A DNA stretch of 64,000 nucleotides from Nicotiana tabacum (GCF_000715075.1 NC_134081.1:62623653-62687652), one strand, 5' to 3'. Counted from the first letter of the stretch, positions 45,492 through 57,127 are shown. Program-made: numbers and translations. The notes: generated by a model not told the origin, from the letters alone.

Positions 45492-48400
45492 TGTAACGAC
45501 TTGACCGGTCGTTTTGAGAATTAGAATCCCGTTCGGTGGCTTAAGGTGAGCAGCTTCATATTGTGTATCATGACTTGCATGTGTGGCCAGATTCGGTTTT
45601 TGGATGATTCGGGATTGATTTGGAAGAATGATTCTTGTTTTAGGAGCTTAAGTGGCAAAAGTTGACCGAAATTTGACTTTTGTGGAGACGACCCTAGAAT
45701 GGTATTTTGATGATTCCAATAGTTTTGTATGGTGATTTTAGACTTAGGAGTATGTCCTGATTTGGATTTGGAGGTCCGTAGGTTGATTTGATGCATTTTG
45801 GTGAAAATTGGAAAGTTAAAGGTTTGGAAGGTTGAGAGGTTTGACCGGGAGTTGAGTTTGTTGATATCGGGTTCAGATTGTGATTACTGGAGTTGGTATA
45901 GCTCCGCTGTATTGTTTGGAACTTGCATGCAAAATTTGACGTCATTCCGAGTTGATTTGATAAGATTCGGCGCGAGTTGTAGAAGTTGAAAATTCATAAG
46001 TTCATTAATTTCGATTTGAGGCGCAATTCATAGTTTTGATGTTGTTTGATCTGATTTGAGGCTTTGATCAGGTCCGCGTTATATTATGGAACTTGTTGGT
46101 ATGTTTGGACGGGGCCCCAGGGGCCCCGGGTGTGTTTCGGACGAGTTTTAGATCATTTTTATGTTTTTGGGCAAGTATGGTTCTCATTTTTCACACTTGC
46201 GCATTTTTTGGAGCGCAGGTGCGGGGCCGCTTCTGCGCATTTTTGGAGCGCAGGTGCGATGTTGAGGCGTGGGCGGGAGCTTCGCTTCTACGGGTAGAGG
46301 AGCGCAAGTGTGATGGTCGCTTCTGCGGCTTAGTGACCGCAAATGCGCTAGATAACACTTCTTCGTTCATGAGGGCGCTTCTGCGGTGTCGCAGGTGCGA
46401 CCCCATTTTGCGCAGGTGCGAGGTCTTGTCTGGTAAGTGGAAACCGCAGGTGCAGCAGATGGCTCGTAAAAGCGAGGTGCGGGCCCGAGATTGACTTTTT
46501 GAGTTGACTTTTTTGTTTTCATTAAAGATCTAAGCTTTATTGTCCGAAATTATTTTCTATAATTTTTATTTATGATATTGAGTTATTTTGGCTAGATTTG
46601 AGCTGTCCGAAAGTTTGTTTTACACGACAAGGTAATTTTAGAGTATTGATTTGACTTCTTTGAGGTAAGTATCTTGCCTAACTTTATGTGGGGGAACTAC
46701 CCCTTAGGATTTGAGTTGTTGTGATATTTGTGTTATGTGAAAGCCGTGTATACGAGGTGATGAATACGTACTTGGACTTATATATGGAAATTGACTGGTT
46801 TAGACTCTTAGGCTTCTTTCATATATTTATTTGGAATTGTTGTTACATGTCACATCTTTTACTTGTCAAGTTTACTCTTATATACTTTATTTGAAGTTGT
46901 TACCTCTTTAATCATTATGTGACTTCCTTTATTGTTGAGTTACTCTTAATTGAAATTATTGTTACATGATATATTTTTGTTGCCGGGTTATTCTCATGCA
47001 TTTAGAAGTAGTTGCTAGTTCATGCCATCTCTTTCATTGTTAGCCTATTTCGTGCACTAGAATCCGAAGTTTTGCCATTTCATAGAAATACCTTTATTAC
47101 TGAGTTTATCCTTAAGCAATTAATCGAAGTTGAAGTTATTGAAAGTCATTAATCTATTCTAATTGAAGTTGTGATTAAAGGGGTATTGTTCATCGTTGAG
47201 TTACTTTCCCGTTCATTTTGTTGTTATTAAAATTCTATATATATATTGTGTTTAAGCCATGTGCACCTGTGACACGAGTTGACATGTCGTGTTATTGTAA
47301 TGTTAGCACATGTGAATGGTTGTGTGGATTAGTTGTTGTTATGCGGAGCATAAGGGTGGCATCTCATTGTTATTGTTATGCAGAGCAAAAGGGTAGCATT
47401 TCATTGTTGTTGTTATGCGGTGCATAAGGATGGCATCCCACTGTTGTTGATTGTACGGAGTGATACTGGTCGCTATTGTGTTATTGCCCGGGCGGAGCGA
47501 TAAATGTGGATATTATGCAGAGTGATACGGGTGGTCAGAGTGGTACGAGTGGCTAATGATATTGTCAAAACAGAGTGATACGGGTGTCTATCAGAAAGAT
47601 AAGGGTGGCAATGTTAGGGATGATGTGTGACGGCCTGGGGGCATTATGTTGATGATATTAGTGTAATGTTGTGATTTTTCTTGTGTATGTTATACACCTT
47701 ACGTGGCTTGTTGTGTTACTTTCAATGAGCTACTCGATGTCTTTGATCTTACTTATTGACTTGGGTTGTACTAGTACACTCGCACAAGCATACCCAATAG
47801 CATACCACTTATACCAGTTTGGGAGTATGAAACTTAATATTTATTGATCATACCCATGTATTCTTGTATTATCTGCTTTCATGTTGATATTGAGCCTATG
47901 ACCATGCCGGAAGGATTGTAATAGTGAGCCCGTGACCACGTTAGACGGATTGTGGTTGTGAGCATGCGATCATGCCGGATGGATTGAGATATTGTCACGT
48001 GAGTTGTCCGTGCGGTTGTGATTAGAAATGTGAGCACAAGGTGCCATGAGCATATGATTGTAGGTTGAGACTCGTGCGTGACTATGAGATGAGGTATCTC
48101 GGGGTAATTTCGTTGCGAAACTTGTGTTAGAATGGCTTGATTAATTGGTTGTCATTTGTGTTCCTTATTTGGTTTCAGGATACTTTTACGGTGTTCTTAT
48201 TACTTTACTGTTTATATCATATGTTGATTCTTGTTGCCATTTGCTGATTCCTGCTTTCCATTATTAGCTTTATAATTCTATACTGCACAAGTTATTTTGA
48301 CTAACAGGTGACTTGACTTGTACCTTGTCACTACTCCACCGAGGTTAGTCTTGATACTTACTGAGTACCGATTGTGGTGTACACGTACTATACTTCTATA

Positions 48401-48806
48401 CATTTTTTGTGCAGAGCCAAGTATGGAGATATCAAATTCGGGCAGAGTTAGCTTATTGATCGCGAGAATTCAAGGTAGAGCTGTTTGGTCATTGTAGTCC
48501 TTTGGAGTCCTTTCCTTTCATTGTACTCATTGTACTGTCAGCTTGTCATTTCAACATTATTATTTTTCGATCTTTGAGATCTTTCCATGTATTCAGTTAG
48601 AGTTCGTGACTCTGTATTACCTAGTCTTGGGAGGTTGTTGTGATTAATGTCGCTTAGGCTTAATTCACTTTTGTTTTGACATTCACATTAAACTCTGTTT
48701 TAAATTATCATTGTTAAAGTGGTTTAATTGTTGAAAGTAATCGGCTTACCTAGTCTTAGAGACTAGGTGCGTCACGACGCCTATGGTGAGATTTTGGGTC
48801 GTGACA
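45492..48806 (+). mobile_element. Solo F1 gypsy LTR (3315 bp)
   Basis: It begins TGTAACGACTTGACCGG, ends GGGTCGTGACA, and is flanked by ATATG on both sides, with no primer site, interior or second LTR adjacent. It is thus a solo LTR left by LTR-LTR recombination. It holds a GCG-rich cluster (46190-46480), minisatellite-like repeats of GGAGCATAAGGGTGGCAT type (47335-47590), GACCATGCCGGA-type units (47895-47990), the conserved module (48355-48417), and the terminal inverted repeat TCACGAC/GTCGTGA (48772-48778, 48798-48804). No coding sequence is seen. Confidence 0.92.
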
Positions 48807-48811
48807 ATATG
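48807..48811. repeat. Target site duplication, right of solo LTR
   Basis: ATATG, identical to 45487-45491. Confidence 0.85.
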
Positions 48812-49926
48812 ATGTGTGGGTTACACACTTCACTAGTTCCAATTTTACGATGAATTAAAAAGTTTGGTATTTAAGTAGAGAAGGATACGAGAAATTAGCT
48901 AATCGTGCCCTTCATATTTATTCATAGGCACTAAATATAATAAAATAACTAAAATCTCGTTCCGCCTAAGATTTACCTGGTAGGCTGGTACACTGTGCTT
49001 TCAACTATATGTTAAAGATTAAAGATTAGATAAGAATGTAACTATATACATTTACTTCCTATGCAGCAATAGCATGATATAATTTTTTCGCAAAGAAAGG
49101 TAAAAACATTTGGCAATTTTCCTGATAAAGTATTTTTAGAAAATAAATAATTTAACAAGAAGTTGAGCCAACTTGTACTTTTTGGCTGCTTATCCAAAAA
49201 GTTGACGGTTCTTTTAGTGAACGTCCCATTATCTTTCAAGGCAACTTATTAAAAAAGACAAGGAATATATAACTGTTACTTTTGTTGTTGTTAGATTAGT
49301 TTCTATTTCATATAACTATGTAAAGATGATCTAGTTTCTGTTATATGCTTGGTGAGATTAATTACTCTTATTTATTCAATTTATCTACTAGTAATAAAAT
49401 TAATCCAGTAAATCTTCAATACGTAAACCTACGGTCCATTTCAAGTCCCAAATTCAAATGAACTGTGAATAATAATCAAGGTCTAAACTTTAGTTTGCAT
49501 TCTAGACATGTGAACCTTTTGCAGCCAATTTTGTTTGGAGCGACGGCCTGCTGAAAAGGCTCCTTTTGGTTAAACCAAAGAGCTACGGCTGCTTCAAATA
49601 GCGATTTTTCTTTTGGCTATAAAAAATATATTGTATATATTACTGCATCATGATATTACATTTAGGGATATTTCTAGTGAAAGTCCCTTTCAAGTCTTGT
49701 TCATAAGGATCCTGTCAGCAATTTAATAGACTATCAATTAAAGGAGGGTCTTTTCGCAGGAAAGCTGCCAAGATATCCCTATAATTTCTTATTAGCCGCT
49801 ATTACATAGCATTAATTAGACTAGGACACCTAATCTAAATATTAGGAAGCAATTTGACAGTTGGGTGAACGTTATTTATGTTCTACTTTTAGCTTTACTA
49901 TCACCACACATAATAATTGCATAAAT
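48812..49926. other. Intergenic sequence with no recognised gene
   Basis: AT-rich, short frames only. Near 49530-49600 there is a loose GC-richer patch (GCGACGGCCTGCTG) without a recognisable identity. Confidence 0.4.
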
Positions 49927-49938
49927 TTAAATTCAATA
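49927..49938. repeat. SINE target site duplication, left
   Basis: TTAAATTCAATA, matching 50209-50220 and, through the later tandem duplication, 50388-50399. Confidence 0.85.
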
Positions 49939-50208
49939 GTCTGTTCGGGATGGCGTAATTGGTTTGGAGGGTGGTCATTCATACAGATGACTGAGATCGA
50001 TCCCCTCTCAATACCTTCTGAGTCGAGCCTGTCGCACATGGCTTGCCTAGTGCGGTTTACATCCCGTGTGGTTTGCATGCTGTTATACAGTTGGGGGAGG
50101 GGGGGAGGGGGGGAGTTACCCAGTGCGCATAGAGTACTCACTCAAAGGATAGAGGCTGTGTAGAGACTGTAACAGCTGCGAATTTTTCTGGGGTTCCAAA
50201 AAAAAAAA
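49939..50208 (+). mobile_element. tRNA-derived SINE with poly(A) end
   Basis: A box TGGCGTAATTGG (49951-49962) and B box AGATCGATCCC (49994-50004) lie in a tRNA-like head. The body has GGCTTGCCTAGTGCGGTTTAC, a G-run (50094-50114) and GCGCATAGAGTACTCACTC. The end is GGGGTTCC followed by an A-run. Direct repeats TTAAATTCAATA flank it exactly. The 100-residue frame across it is a shadow. The pol III boxes and target duplication fix the + orientation. Confidence 0.85.
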
Positions 50209-50468
50209 TTAAATTCAATAAGAATTCATACATGTGTATTAGAGCTAATTGTGCATGAAAAGAAAAAAAGGGATAAAAAAAAATTGGGGGGAGTTACCCA
50301 GTGCGCATAGAGTGCTCACCCAAAGGATAGAGGCTGTGTAGAGACTGTAACAGTTGCGAATTATTTTGGGGTTCCAAAAGAAAAAAATTAAATTCAATAA
50401 GAATTCATACATGTGTATTAGAGCTAATTGTGCATGAAAAGAAAAAAAGGGGTAAAAAAAAATTTCAT
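50113..50468. repeat. Tandem duplication, unit about 178 bp
   Basis: 50113-50290 and 50291-50468 are near-identical copies. Each comprises the right half of the SINE, its A-run, the target duplication and about 70 bp of flank (AGAATTCATACATGTGTATTA). They differ by a few substitutions and one A. Confidence 0.9.
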
Positions 50469-51575
50469 TTGAAAATGATTAGTACTTGTTTAAAGTTTTG
50501 AGTGAATACAAAGGGCATCCACTTGGGAGTTGGAGTTTTAGTCAAGGAGTCTAGTGACATAATGGTTGAGTTAGTTTAAGAGTTTTAGTTGAGAGTTATT
50601 TAGTGTACGAGTGTTGTGACATAACGAGGAGATATAACTTTATTTCATGTTTACGAGAAATGAAATTGTTCAAAATGTTCAAACATTCTTATCATTTCCT
50701 TACCGAAGAAACAATATGCAATTTAGCCATTAAAAAAGGAGGAAGAAGTAGAATACGCAAAACTAGAGTGTAAGTAACATCATCCAAAGGTGCGAAAGCA
50801 ATTAGCGTTTGGGTCAAGAATGAAGAACCCTAGTTATCAAATTGTGGAAGGAACAAATAGGTGCCCAAAAATTAAAAAAAGGGATCACAAAGCAATATTA
50901 TCTCCAAAAGAATTGATAGCAACATAAGAGAAAGAACACTAATTTAATCAGTCTCACATTTCAATCAGCCCTTCTTAGTGGTCCATTTGAAATTAAAAAT
51001 TTGCCCAAACACTTCAAGTTATTTTTCAATTAAAAAATAAAAGCAAGTGAAAGAGTCTAATCTAGTGAAGCAATTGCCCAAACAGAGAAAAATTTCCAAC
51101 GACAACATTATTCTCGATGTTACTTTTTTCTATAAGTAACTACCATTGTTAGGTTTGTTTCATTTTAGGATAATCCATCACTATCCGTCCGAACAGGAAA
51201 TTAAGCTTTTATTTTATTTGTTCTACCATTTCTCTCTTGAGGGTTTTTTTGGGGTAGATGTGGGGGTTGGATGATTATTTCGTGGAATAATGGCTATATT
51301 CCTATAAATTTCCACTCTATAATTTTCTTTGAAAGTAATGTTTGAAGACAATTGCCATATTGATATTATATTCTAAGGCGTTTATTCCTTCTAATTTGTA
51401 CAATACCTATGTTGAGATTTGAGATGAGTTTTTCTTACTATATAATGGAAAAAGTGCCAAATTTAGTCTTGTACTATTGGAAATTGAGTATTTTTCCCTC
51501 GGTTACACTTTGATCTAATATTATTCTCGCTATTAAGAAAGAATCTCATGTTTAGAGCTACCGTTTGTGAATAAC
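50469..51575. other. Intergenic sequence with no recognised gene
   Basis: AT-rich flank between the SINE duplication and the copia LTR. I see no coding frame, RNA gene or repeat that I can name. Confidence 0.4.
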
Positions 51576-51659
51576 TGTTGGAAATTAAACCAAGATTAAT
51601 TAGTATTCCTACATCGTCTATGATTTGGTATTTACTAGTTTATTTAATTTATGTCTAAT

Positions 51660-51675
51660 TAGGATTCACAACCAA
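51660..51675. repeat. RTE LINE target site duplication, left
   Basis: TAGGATTCACAACCAA, identical over 16 bp to 54544-54559. Confidence 0.95.
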
Positions 51676-51679
51676 TGAA

Positions 51680-54218
51680 GAAATTTTCATAGAAAGAGAT
51701 TTCAACGGCCACATTGGAACGACGTCTGGAGGATATGGTGATATGCATGATGGCTTTGGTTTTGGAGATAGATATGGAGGAGGAACGTTTCTGCTGGACT
51801 TTGCTAGAGCATTTGCTTTGGTGATAGAAAACTCGAGCTTCCCGAAGAAGAGGGAGCACTTGGTCACCTTCCGGAGTTCGGTGGGCGAGACTCAGATTAA
51901 TTATTTACTCTGCAGGAAGTTCGATAAAGGTTTTTGCACGGATTGCAAGGTCATCCCGAGTGAGAACCTCTCGACCCTTCATAGGCTCCTGGTCATGGAC
52001 CTTGAGACTATGGGGGCTAAAGTGCAGGAGTTTGGGTTCAAGTTGGTGATAATGGGTGCTTGGAGGACTAGTGGGGACGCAAGCGCTATGTGGACCACGA
52101 CTACGCAGTACATTAGGGAAGCCGCGAGAGAGGTATTAGGAGTCTCAAAGGGTTACTCTGGTGGTCACAAGGGAGACTGGTGGTAGAATATAGAGGTGCA
52201 AGGAAAAGTAGAAATCAAAAAAGCAGTGTATCTGAAGCTAGTGGAAAGTGTAGACGATGGGAGAAGAGGGCGAATACGGAGCATTATAAGTTGGCTAAGA
52301 AAGAGGCAAAGCTAGTAGTTACGGCGGCCAAGACTGCAGATTTTAGTCGTTTGTATGAGGAACTCGAGGGTCGGGTTGGTGATAAGATGTTGTTCGGGTT
52401 AGCCAAGGCGCGAGAAAGGAAAGCGTGAGACTTGGACCAAGTGAAGTGAATCAAAGACGAAGAAGGTAGAGTTTTGTTGGATGAGGGGCTTATCCGTCGG
52501 AGATGGCAGACCTACTTTCATAGTCTCTTGAAAAGGAGGGGGACATGAGCATTGTACTGGGTGATTTGGAACTCTCTGGGAGTCGTTGTGACCCTAGGTA
52601 TTGTAGGCGGATTAGAGTTGATGAAGTTGAGGGGGCTATGTGTAAGATGAGCAGGGGCAAAGTGACCAGGCCGGATGAAATCCCGGTGGAGTTTTGGAAG
52701 AGTGCGGGCAAGGCAGGCTTAGAGTGGCTCACTAGGTTATTTAATTGTCATTTTTACAATGAAGAAGATTCCCGACGAGTGGAGGTGGAGCACGATGGTT
52801 CATGTATACAAGAACAAGGGTGATATTCAAAATTGCAATAACTATCGGGGTATCAAGCTGCTTAGCCATGCTATGAAAGTTTGAGACAGAGTGGTAGAGC
52901 AAAGGTTGAGGAGGAGTATGACTATCTTCGAGAGCCAGTTTGGGTTTATGCCCGGGCGTTCGACTACAGAAGCCATACATCTTGTTAGGAGATTGATGGA
53001 GCAGTATAGGGAGAGAAAGAAGGACTTGCATATGGTGTTCCTCGACTTAGAAGAGGCGTACGATAAAGTTCCGAGGGAGGTTTTATGGAGATGTTTGGAG
53101 GCTAGAGGTGTATGTGTTACCTACGTTAGTCTGATTAAGGACATGTATGATGGAGTGAAGACCCGAGTGAGGACGGTAGGTGGGGACTCGGACCATTTTC
53201 CGATTATGATGGGGTTGCATCAGGGGTTGGCACTCAGCCCTTTTTTGTTTTCTTTGGTGATGGAGTTAGTCTGATTAAGGACATGTATGATGGAGTAAAG
53301 ACCCGGGTGAGAACGGTAGGTGGGGACTCGGACCATTTTCCAATTATGATGGGGTTGCATCAGGGGTTGGCACTCAGCCTTTTTTTGTTTGCTTTGGTGA
53401 TGGACGTACTGACGCGCCACATCCAAGGGGAGGTACCATGGTGCATGGTATTTACAGATGATATTGTACTGATTAACGATACGCGAGACGGTGTAAACGC
53501 GCAATTAGAGGTATAGAGGCAGACCCTGAAATCTAAAGGTTTCAAGTTGGGCAGGACTAAGGCAGAATACTTGGAGTGTAATTTTAGTGTCGAGACTAAA
53601 GGAGGGGAAGGGGAGGTGAGGCTGGACTCACAGGTCATCTCAAGGAGAGGGAGTTTTAAGTACCTTGGATCTATTATTGAGGGGGATGGGGAGATTGATG
53701 GAGATGTCATACATCGTATTGGGGTGGGATGGATGAAATGGAGACTCACTTCCGGTGTTTTGTGTGACAAGAAGGTGCCATTGAAACTTAAGGGTAAGTT
53801 CTACAGAGTGGTGGTCAGACCAACGGTGTTGTATGGGGCTGAGTGTTGGCCAGTCAAGATCGCTCATGTACAGAATATGAAGGTAGCAGAGATGAGGATG
53901 TTGAGATTGATGTGCGGGCACACCATGTTAGATAGAATAAAAAATGAGGTTATTCGCGACAAGGTGGGTGTGGCCCCTATTGAGGATAAGATGCGGGAAA
54001 CGCGGCTTAGGTGGTTTGGTCATGTGAGGAGCAGGAGCACAGACACACCGGTGAGGAGGTGTGAGAGGTTGACATTGGAGAGCCTACGGAGAGGTAAAGG
54101 TAGGCCAAAGAAGAGGTGGGGAGAGATGATTAAGCAAGACATGGCACAACTTCAGCTGACCGAGGACATGACCCTTGATAGGAAGATATGGATGTCAAGG
54201 ATTAGGGCAGTCGAGTAG
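51680..54218 (+). pseudogene. RTE LINE polyprotein: endonuclease end and reverse transcriptase (broken)
   Basis: Endonuclease C-terminal part: ERDFNGHIGTTSGGYGD, then FLLDFARAFALVIENSSFPK, then TQINYLLCRK; the usual Asp of the QIDY motif is Asn. A linker follows (52180-52430), then the RT with [59 protein letters not shown] and FTDDIVLINDTRDGVN (usual FADD is FTDD). The C-terminal region has [66 protein letters not shown] and [14 protein letters not shown], ending at 54218. Stops and frame changes occur at about 52183, 52430, 52800, 53270 and 53515. A 140-bp tandem duplication accounts for one frameshift. Confidence 0.92.
53125..53404 (+). repeat. 140-bp tandem duplication inside the RT domain
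   Basis: Copies 53125-53264 and 53265-53404 both run from GTTAGTCTGATTAAGGACAT to TTTGGTGATGGA, with a few substitutions between them. The length is not a multiple of three, so it shifts the frame and repeats the [14 protein letters not shown] motif. Confidence 0.95.
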
Positions 54219-54543
54219 GTAGTCTAGAGTGTTCATAACAATTATATTGGTACACAATCTCGCTTTCTGTTGGTAGTAGGTTTTTATGATTAACCGTTGT
54301 TTTCTTTCATTGTTGATCACCTTACTGTCTTGTTATTTTTATTCTGCTTTTATATGGATTTTTGGTACTGTCTCTTCTTGTATATATTTTTATTAATGTG
54401 GTGCTTATGCTTTCCTGAGCCGAGGGTCTATTGGAAACAACCTCTATATCCTCACAAGGTAGGGGTAAGGCCTGTGTACACACTACTCTCCCTAGATTTT
54501 GCAGTGTAGGATATTACTGGGTATGTTGTTGTTGTTGTTGTTG

Positions 54544-54559
54544 TAGGATTCACAACCAA
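54544..54559. repeat. RTE LINE target site duplication, right
   Basis: TAGGATTCACAACCAA, identical to 51660-51675, directly after the TTG tail. Confidence 0.95.
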
Positions 54560-54807
54560 AATTATGTATGAATATATTTTTTAGATTCTAGTCAAATTTG
54601 GTTTGTAGTATTATAAATAGGGGTGCTACTACATAATTTCTATTATGGAGAGGTAGCTATAATGTAGTGAGATTCAAGAGTTTATAAGTTGTGAAAAAGC
54701 CTTCTACCATGTTCTCTCCCTAGTTTGATAAATTTCTTCTATATAGCTTTTGTTGGATTTGTTGCTTGTGCATAAATTATTCGTCAGGGTATTTCAATCC
54801 TTCAAAT

Positions 54808-54819
54808 TGGTATCCGAGC
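54808..54819 (+). other. Primer-binding site, initiator tRNA-Met type (copia)
   Basis: TGGTATCCGAGC, one mismatch from TGGTATCAGAGC, just inside the copia 5' LTR. Confidence 0.8.
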
Positions 54820-54865
54820 TTATGTGAGATTCTGTCAGAGCCTGTGTGAGATCCAACAATAAAAT

Positions 54866-55521
54866 ATGGATACTCTATTACCTAATAGTCTCATTTTTGT
54901 GTTCGATGGCAAAAGTAATTTCGAAACTTGGTATCAACATTGGAAGAATTTATTTAAGGCTATTGGATTATGGTCCACCATTGATGAAGGATTTGAGGAA
55001 CCCCAGAAGGTACAACGTTGATAGGTGATATAGCTACGAAATTGGAGAAGAAAAGACATTTAGATTATAAGGCACGCTACTATCTCGCCATTAAGGTCGA
55101 ATTGTATGTATCTAAAAAATATTTGCATGCACAGTCATCAAAGGAGGCTTGGACAATCTTGGTGAAGTCATATCGAAAAGTTGCTGATATAAAGAAGGAG
55201 AAACTGCAAAAGTTTAGGAGCCAATTTGAGTTGGCTCGTATGAAACCAACAGAGTCTATCAAAGAATTTTTTATACGAATCGAAGAAATAGTCAATGGTC
55301 TAAGGACCAATGGAGAAGTATTGGAAGAAGTTAAAACTGTTAAAAAAATATTGCAGTCTCTAATTTTAAAGTTTAGCAACAAGAAAGTTATTCTTGAGGC
55401 TACCAAAGATCTTAGCACTCTCGGACTTGATAATTTGGAAGGTGAATTGGTGACATATGAGAGATCAATGAATCAACAGAAAGATGAGACATTGGAGGAG
55501 GCATCACAAGAAAAAATATGA
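54866..55521 (+). pseudogene. Copia gag (UBN2 family), frameshifted
   Basis: It starts MDTLLPNSLIFVFDGKSNFE with the aromatic motif WYQHWKNLFKAIGLW, typical of copia gag N-termini. The frame shifts near 55015 and continues as IGDIATKLEKKRHLDYKARY and SSKEAWTILVKSYRK, then KLQKFRSQFELARMKPTESI, VNGLRTNGEVLEEVKTVKKI and ILEATKDLSTLGLDNLEGEL, as in the UBN2 gag domain. After TGA at 55521 a Lys/Arg-rich tail is still visible to about 55620 (KRKRRHIKDDENKSRRPKF). No zinc knuckle or protease is seen. Gag would assemble the particle; this copy is inactive. Confidence 0.85.
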
Positions 55522-55620
55522 TCAACCAAAAGAAAAAGAAGACACATCAAAGATGACGAAAATAAATCAAGAAGGCCAAAATTCAGAAACAGAGGAGAAA
55601 AGAAGAGAAGGTACATGTAA

Positions 55621-57111
55621 TTTATTGTAAAGGAATGATAATAATCTCACAAGTATTCAACTTCTTTTCATCCGCATAAGCTTGTGGCATAGATTCCTTG
55701 TGCTAGTTACTGTTAAGAGCATAATGCAACTTCATGTATCTTGAAAACCCATATCACATTCAGGGTGCGACAATATTCTCATTTTGGGTTAAACTGATTT
55801 TCCCTACATTCCAAGAGGCGACTGGTGTCACATAAGTGCTATCTCTCTTTAAGGCCTACTATTTCCAAACAAGGCACGTATGGAATGAAACAATTATTGT
55901 TGTCTTCTTTATGACTCATAGCCTTCCAAGAATAATTGACGCTAATGTCTTTATCCTTCTGATTATGCCTCCCATATATCACATGTCTAAAATGACTCAC
56001 TTCTGTTACACCTCAGGATCGTGTACATGGTTCCCTACATTATCAATGCCTACTAGGCAACACTGTGCCCCATGTGTCAAATCAATGAATTTATCACAAT
56101 GATTAACCATGTCAATACTATTGGTAGTAACCTTCATGTCTCTTAGGATATAACCTCCTGAAATGCCGTACTCAGTACCTTGATGGATTTTTGAATTATT
56201 TTACCCAATCTCGAACCTCGTTGTTCATATTTATAGAAACCAGTGGGGATTGAAGGTTCAAACATGTCAAAGAAGAAGAATCATCCCGTGATCAAATATA
56301 TTGGATAGAAAATTTTATGTTCATATTCAAGCTGGCACATCTTAGACTAATTGTTGGAGATTGCCAAAGTTTTAGTTTGGGTGTTCGGCGTAGAAATTTA
56401 GAATGGAAGAAAGTGGACGGGTTATTCTAAAGATTTCTCTATGAATATATTGTGTGAATTGTAAAGGAAGGTAAAGTATATGTAGTCACATTAGGGCTTA
56501 TAATATCTTGAAGGAAATAGACCAAACTATTAGTATGATATTTCCCTATTACTTTTTTTCGTGTACCCGGAGTTTCATGTGTCCGTGTCTAATAAGGTGA
56601 AGTTAATGGATAATGGGATTGTGAAGAGAAACTATTTGCTATCCTTATTAGAAAAGTTTGGGAGTTTAGATTGTCTCTGTTTATGTGTTATGGCGAAGCC
56701 TGCATGTCGAGGAGGCCACATTGAGGGCCAAAAGTGTTAAGGAAATAAAATGTTCTCAATTGAGTGTATAGTTAAATGATTGTGGATCAAAAGGCACTCC
56801 CTTTATGTTACGATTTGTATATGTGCGATTCTTGTCCAGATGCTGCTTGAGATAATGTAATGCATGTAATGTTGAGATTAGTGATGTTGATATACATAGA
56901 GATGCTTTGATGAGTTGTGGATATATTGTTAGGAGTTGTTTTGGTGTTACTCTGACAAGTGGATAGGCCCAGTTACAAGGGAGACTCTGGCAAAATTTTT
57001 GAAAATTTAGGGAGTTAGCCAAATTTTGAAACTACTGGTGTGTGTGAACCAACAGCTGAACAACATTGAATGCTAATGATGGATTTTGACCCTCATTCGA
57101 GAACGAATGAT
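55621..57111 (+). other. Unassigned interior, probably 3' part of an F2 gypsy element
   Basis: No recognisable protein and only short frames. Its right end (CATTCGAGAACGAATGATCC, then a polypurine tract and an LTR start) is the usual 3' interior of a plant gypsy element. The switch from copia to this sequence occurs somewhere after 55620. Confidence 0.4.
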
Positions 57112-57114
57112 CCT

Positions 57115-57127
57115 AAGCGGGGGAGAA
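57115..57127 (+). other. Polypurine tract
   Basis: AAGCGGGGGAGAA directly before the LTR start TGTAACACCCCGG at 57128. Confidence 0.85.

Larger units (their letters stand above)
51676..54543 (+). mobile_element. 5'-truncated RTE-type LINE
   Basis: A non-LTR element beginning inside the endonuclease domain and ending in a (TTG)n tail (54525-54543), flanked by a perfect 16-bp target duplication. The 3' UTR contains CCTCACAAGGTAGGGGTAAGG and CCTGTGTACACACTACTCTCC, familiar from Solanaceae RTE elements. 5' truncation and a TTG-repeat 3' end are usual for this clade. It sits inside a copia LTR. Confidence 0.93.
51576..55620 (+). mobile_element. Copia retrotransposon 5' part, LTR interrupted by an RTE LINE
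   Basis: The 5' LTR starts TGTTGGAAATTAAACC at 51576, is split by the LINE 51676-54543, and resumes at 54560. It ends near 54804 (CCTTCA; a CA at 54796 is an alternative). Without the LINE and its duplication the LTR is about 345 bp. An initiator-Met primer site and a UBN2-type gag follow. Sequence after about 55620 no longer reads as copia, and no pol or facing 3' LTR is found. A reversed LTR fragment of the same family lies at 59010-59141. Confidence 0.85.

Noticed and set aside
46093..46494. 133-codon Cys/Arg-rich frame in the solo LTR
   Set aside because: It runs through the GCG-rich word cluster. Its composition reflects repeated words, and it is not maintained in the related LTRs.
49951..50010. 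Possible tRNA gene
   Set aside because: It is the tRNA-like head of a SINE with an A-rich end and flanking target duplication.
50094..50114. Possible regulatory G-quadruplex
   Set aside because: The G-run lies inside a SINE body and looks like length-variable low complexity. It is noted only as a possible break site for the tandem duplication.
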